From Actinomycetota bacterium (GTDB lineage: Bacteria > Actinomycetota > Actinomycetes > Actinomycetales > Microbacteriaceae), in NCBI GenBank assembly GCA_009704705.1, contig WLDR01000065.1:1-7983 (forward strand): DNA of 7,983 bases, read 5' to 3'. Made by a program: the position numbers and the translations under genes. Position 1 is the stretch's first letter. Each line of letters begins with the position of its first letter. Below, piece by piece: positions 5,456-7,983 of the stretch. The notes under the pieces were generated by a model. It saw only the letters and a list, made by a program, of their open reading frames with translations. It had not been told where the DNA came from and ran no database searches.

Positions 5456-7983
5456 GTGACGAACGTTACCGAACGACCACAGTTGTTTCGCAGGGCCCCA
5501 ATCGTTGTAGCACTGGCCGTGCTCGCGGTGATTATCATCGCGTTCTTTGCTTTTGCCAGCGTTTACGCCGACGTGTTGTGGTACCAGCAGGTTGGGTTCG
5601 TTGGCATCCTGATGACGGAATGGATCGCCGGTGGCGCGTTCTTCATCGGCGGGTTCGTTGCGATGGCCGTTCCGGTGTGGATCAGCATTGCGGCTGCCTA
5701 TCGCCTGCGTCCGGTCTATGTTCGCCTCAATGCGCAGGTCGACCGCTATCGGCAAGTCGTGGAGCCGCTGCGTCGCGTATTGACCTGGGCTTTGCCCGCA
5801 GTGTTCGGCCTCATGGCGGGTCTCACGACCGTCAGCAATTGGCAGACGGCCCTGCTCTGGTACAACAGCACGCCGTCGGGCACGACAGATCCACAGTTTG
5901 GCCTGGATGTGTCGTTCTACATGTTCGAGCTTCCGTTCTATCAGGCCGCTGTCGCGTTCTTCTCGGCCGTTGTCTTGCTCTGTCTTCTCGTTGGTCTCGT
6001 GACCAATTACCTTTACGGGTCGATTGCACTCGCTCGGCGCGAACTTCGCGTGGCGAAGGCGGCCCGAGTGCAGATTGCCATCACCGCATCGCTCTACTTG
6101 GCGCTGCAGGCCGTGAGCATCTGGCTCGACCAGTACGCGACCGTGTTCAACGCCTCAGGTTTGCTCACGGGAGCTTCGTACACCGCGGTCAACGCGACGA
6201 TTCCCGCCCTGCAAATCATCTCGGCCATTGCCGCGCTTGTCGCGTTGCTCTTCTTGGTCACGGCATTCACCGGGCGCTGGCGCATCCCGTTCGTCGGTAC
6301 CGCGCTGCTCATCGTGTCGAGCCTGATCTTGGGTCTCGCGTATCCGTGGATCATGCAGCGCTTCATCGTTGACCCCAGCGAGCGAAGCCTGGAGGCGCCG
6401 TACATTGCGCGCAACATCGACTTGACTCGTCAGGCCTATGGTGTTTCAGATCTGGAAGCCATTCCTTACAACGCAGTCACGGATGTCGCGCCCGGCGCCT
6501 TGCGCGCCGACGCCGAGACAACGGCGAGCATCCGCATTATCGACCCCGACCTCGTCAGTGCGTCGTTTGCCCAGCTCGAACAGTTCAAGCAGTACTACGC
6601 GTTCACCCCTAACTTGGATGTGGATCGATATGACATCGACGGCACGCCGCAGGACTCGGTCGTCGCGGTTCGAGAGTTGAACCAGGCCGGAATCGGAGAC
6701 TCACAATCGTGGTACAACAACACGGTTGTCTACACCCACGGTTACGGACTCGTTGCCGCCTTTGGAACGCAACGCACAGTGGAAGGTCAGCCCGTGTTCC
6801 TTGAGGCGGGAATCCCCTCGACCGGTGACCTCGGTGAGTTTGAGCCACGCGTCTACTTTGGTGAGAACTCGCCGATTTATTCGATTGTGGGCGGACCTGA
6901 CGGCACTAGCCCGGTGGAGCTCGACTACCCGTCATCGTCGACAGCCGAAGGACAGGCCTATACGACGTTTGCCGGAGACGGTGGGCCAAAACTCGACAAC
7001 GCTTTCACGCGATTGATCTACGCTCTGAAATTCCAGAGTGAACAGATCATCCTGTCGGACGCAGTCAACAATGATTCGCAGATTCTCTACGACCGCAACC
7101 CGCTCACGCGCGTTGCCAAGGTTGCTCCGTACTTGACGTTGGACCGCGATCCGTACCCGAGTGTCGTTGACGGCCGCATCGTGTGGATTGTGGATGGCTA
7201 CACGACAAGCAACAACTACCCGTACTCACGCACGGAAAGCCTGTCTGCGGTCACGTCGGATCAGCAGGCAGCAACCGGCGTATTTGCTCTCGACAACATC
7301 AACTACATCCGAAACTCTGTCAAGGCCACCGTCGATGCGTATGACGGCAGCGTCACGCTCTACGCGTGGGATGAAGAAGACACGGTTCTTCAGACGTGGC
7401 AGAAGGTGTATCCGACAAACCTCAAACCCATCTCTGAGATGAGCGGTGAGTTGATGAGCCACGTTCGCTACCCAACCGACCTGTTCAAGGCGCAGCGAGC
7501 AATTCTGGGTCAGTATCACGTCACCGACCCGGGTTCGTTCTATTCGCGCGACGATGCCTGGATCACGCCGACTGACCCCACTGCCGGGGCCGACACGACG
7601 CGGTTCCAGTCGCCGTACTACCTGACGATGAAGGTTCCGGGGGCAGAGAATCCCGCATTCTCGATTTATTCGACCTTCATTCCCGATGCGACTGGCACAT
7701 CGAGCCGTAACGTGCTCACCGGGTACCTGGTTGCTGACTCGGACGCGGGCTCCGAAGCGGGCAAGCCTGACGCGGACTACGGAAAGCTGAGACTGCTCAC
7801 ACTTCCGAAGGACATTACGGTTCCTGGCCCCGGTCAGGTGCAGAACAACTTCAACGCCGACCCGGATGTTTCGAAAGAGCTGAACTTGCTCAGTCAGGGT
7901 TCGACGAACGTCTTGAAGGGAAACCTGCTGACCCTGCCGGTTGGCGGAGGACTGCTCTACGTGCAACCGGTCTACGTTCAGTC
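5456..7983 (+). CDS. UPF0182 family multi-pass membrane protein, 3' end outside window
   Basis: An open frame from GTG 5456 to the right edge gives about 842 residues, with the last roughly 100-150 of a usual 950-1000 missing. The N-terminal third holds seven predicted membrane helices, at about 15-37, 57-81, 110-127, 163-186, 206-224, 254-271 and 279-300. A large, mostly polar region follows and should lie on one side of the membrane, probably outside the cell. UPF0182 signatures are clear: VLWYQQVGF (40-48), FGLDVSFYMFELPFY (148-162), then further along RYPTDLFKAQR, DPGSFYSRDDAW and LPVGGGLLYVQPVYVQ just before the edge. The cellular role of this family is not established. The counterpart is Rv3193c. 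No frameshift is seen. Only a weak purine-rich stretch (GTGAG, 5445-5449) precedes the start. It lies 60 bases downstream of the PDZ/Lon protease on the same strand, so the two may be co-expressed and act together at the membrane; that is inference. Confidence 0.93.
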   Translation, partial: MTNVTERPQLFRRAPIVVALAVLAVIIIAFFAFASVYADVLWYQQVGFVGILMTEWIAGGAFFIGGFVAMAVPVWISIAAAYRLRPVYVRLNAQVDRYRQVVEPLRRVLTWALPAVFGLMAGLTTVSNWQTALLWYNSTPSGTTDPQFGLDVSFYMFELPFYQAAVAFFSAVVLLCLLVGLVTNYLYGSIALARRELRVAKAARVQIAITASLYLALQAVSIWLDQYATVFNASGLLTGASYTAVNATIPALQIISAIAALVALLFLVTAFTGRWRIPFVGTALLIVSSLILGLAYPWIMQRFIVDPSERSLEAPYIARNIDLTRQAYGVSDLEAIPYNAVTDVAPGALRADAETTASIRIIDPDLVSASFAQLEQFKQYYAFTPNLDVDRYDIDGTPQDSVVAVRELNQAGIGDSQSWYNNTVVYTHGYGLVAAFGTQRTVEGQPVFLEAGIPSTGDLGEFEPRVYFGENSPIYSIVGGPDGTSPVELDYPSSSTAEGQAYTTFAGDGGPKLDNAFTRLIYALKFQSEQIILSDAVNNDSQILYDRNPLTRVAKVAPYLTLDRDPYPSVVDGRIVWIVDGYTTSNNYPYSRTESLSAVTSDQQAATGVFALDNINYIRNSVKATVDAYDGSVTLYAWDEEDTVLQTWQKVYPTNLKPISEMSGELMSHVRYPTDLFKAQRAILGQYHVTDPGSFYSRDDAWITPTDPTAGADTTRFQSPYYLTMKVPGAENPAFSIYSTFIPDATGTSSRNVLTGYLVADSDAGSEAGKPDADYGKLRLLTLPKDITVPGPGQVQNNFNADPDVSKELNLLSQGSTNVLKGNLLTLPVGGGLLYVQPVYVQ

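Noticed and set aside
4873..5538. Open frame of 221 codons on the minus strand over the PDZ/Lon gene
   Set aside because: Antisense to the catalytic Lon domain with intact Ser and Lys; low-complexity Ser/Pro/Thr-rich product.
5578..6372. Open frame of 264 codons on the plus strand within the UPF0182 gene
   Set aside because: It is a shifted frame inside a gene with clear family motifs; its translation is rich in Arg, His and Ser, as usual for out-of-frame reading of GC-rich DNA.
7226..7966. Open frame of 246 codons on the minus strand within the UPF0182 gene
   Set aside because: Antisense shadow; the plus-strand frame carries the UPF0182 signatures here, and the minus-strand product shows no recognisable domain.
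1..7983. CRISPR arrays, insertion sequences, attachment sites, tRNA or rRNA genes
   Set aside because: No spaced repeat series, terminal inverted repeats, transposase motifs or tRNA-like cloverleaf sequences were seen by eye on either strand.

Overview
The window looks like a chromosomal housekeeping segment from an actinobacterium, most likely of the family Microbacteriaceae. The evidence is the gene set itself (NudC, a UvrD2-type helicase, a ThiF/E1-like hypothetical, a DUF2342 protein, a PDZ/Lon-like membrane protease and a UPF0182 protein), frequent GTG starts, weak Shine-Dalgarno sites and moderately high GC that is even across all genes. I see no mobile element, CRISPR array, tRNA or rRNA, and no gene-free stretch longer than about 130 bases.

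Layout. Bases 1-181 (+) hold the last 59 codons of an NAD(+) diphosphatase (nudC). The UvrD2-type SF1 helicase follows after 12 bases (194-1924, +). Facing it is a two-gene minus-strand unit: a DUF2342 'zinc metalloprotease-like' protein (2712-4073) and, 51 bases downstream, a ThiF/TOMM-cyclodehydratase-like protein (1800-2660). The 3' end of that second gene overlaps uvrD2 by 125 bases, tail to tail. A 128-base divergent intergenic region containing an imperfect hairpin separates this unit from a plus-strand pair: a membrane-anchored PDZ plus Lon (S16) serine protease (4202-5395) and, after 60 bases, a UPF0182 multi-pass membrane protein that runs off the right edge (5456-7983, about 842 residues seen).

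Context. From memory, the order and orientations match the Mycobacterium tuberculosis segment Rv3193c (UPF0182), Rv3194c (PDZ/Lon), Rv3195 (DUF2342), Rv3196 (ThiF-like hypothetical), Rv3198c (uvrD2) and Rv3199c (nudC), but without Rv3197, whiB7 and the small mycoredoxin gene. This is therefore an old actinobacterial neighbourhood in compacted form, not an accessory island. Two of its conserved families, UPF0182 and DUF2342, have no firmly established function. The inference of interest is that the membrane protease, the UPF0182 protein and the probably inactive DUF2342 protein form a linked cell-envelope protein-processing module.

Nothing here looks like a clear undescribed system. The points worth a second look are the missing HRDC/zinc region of UvrD2, the antisense overlap that covers a Cys-X-Cys motif of its neighbour, the lost HExxH histidine in DUF2342, and two small inverted repeats between genes.
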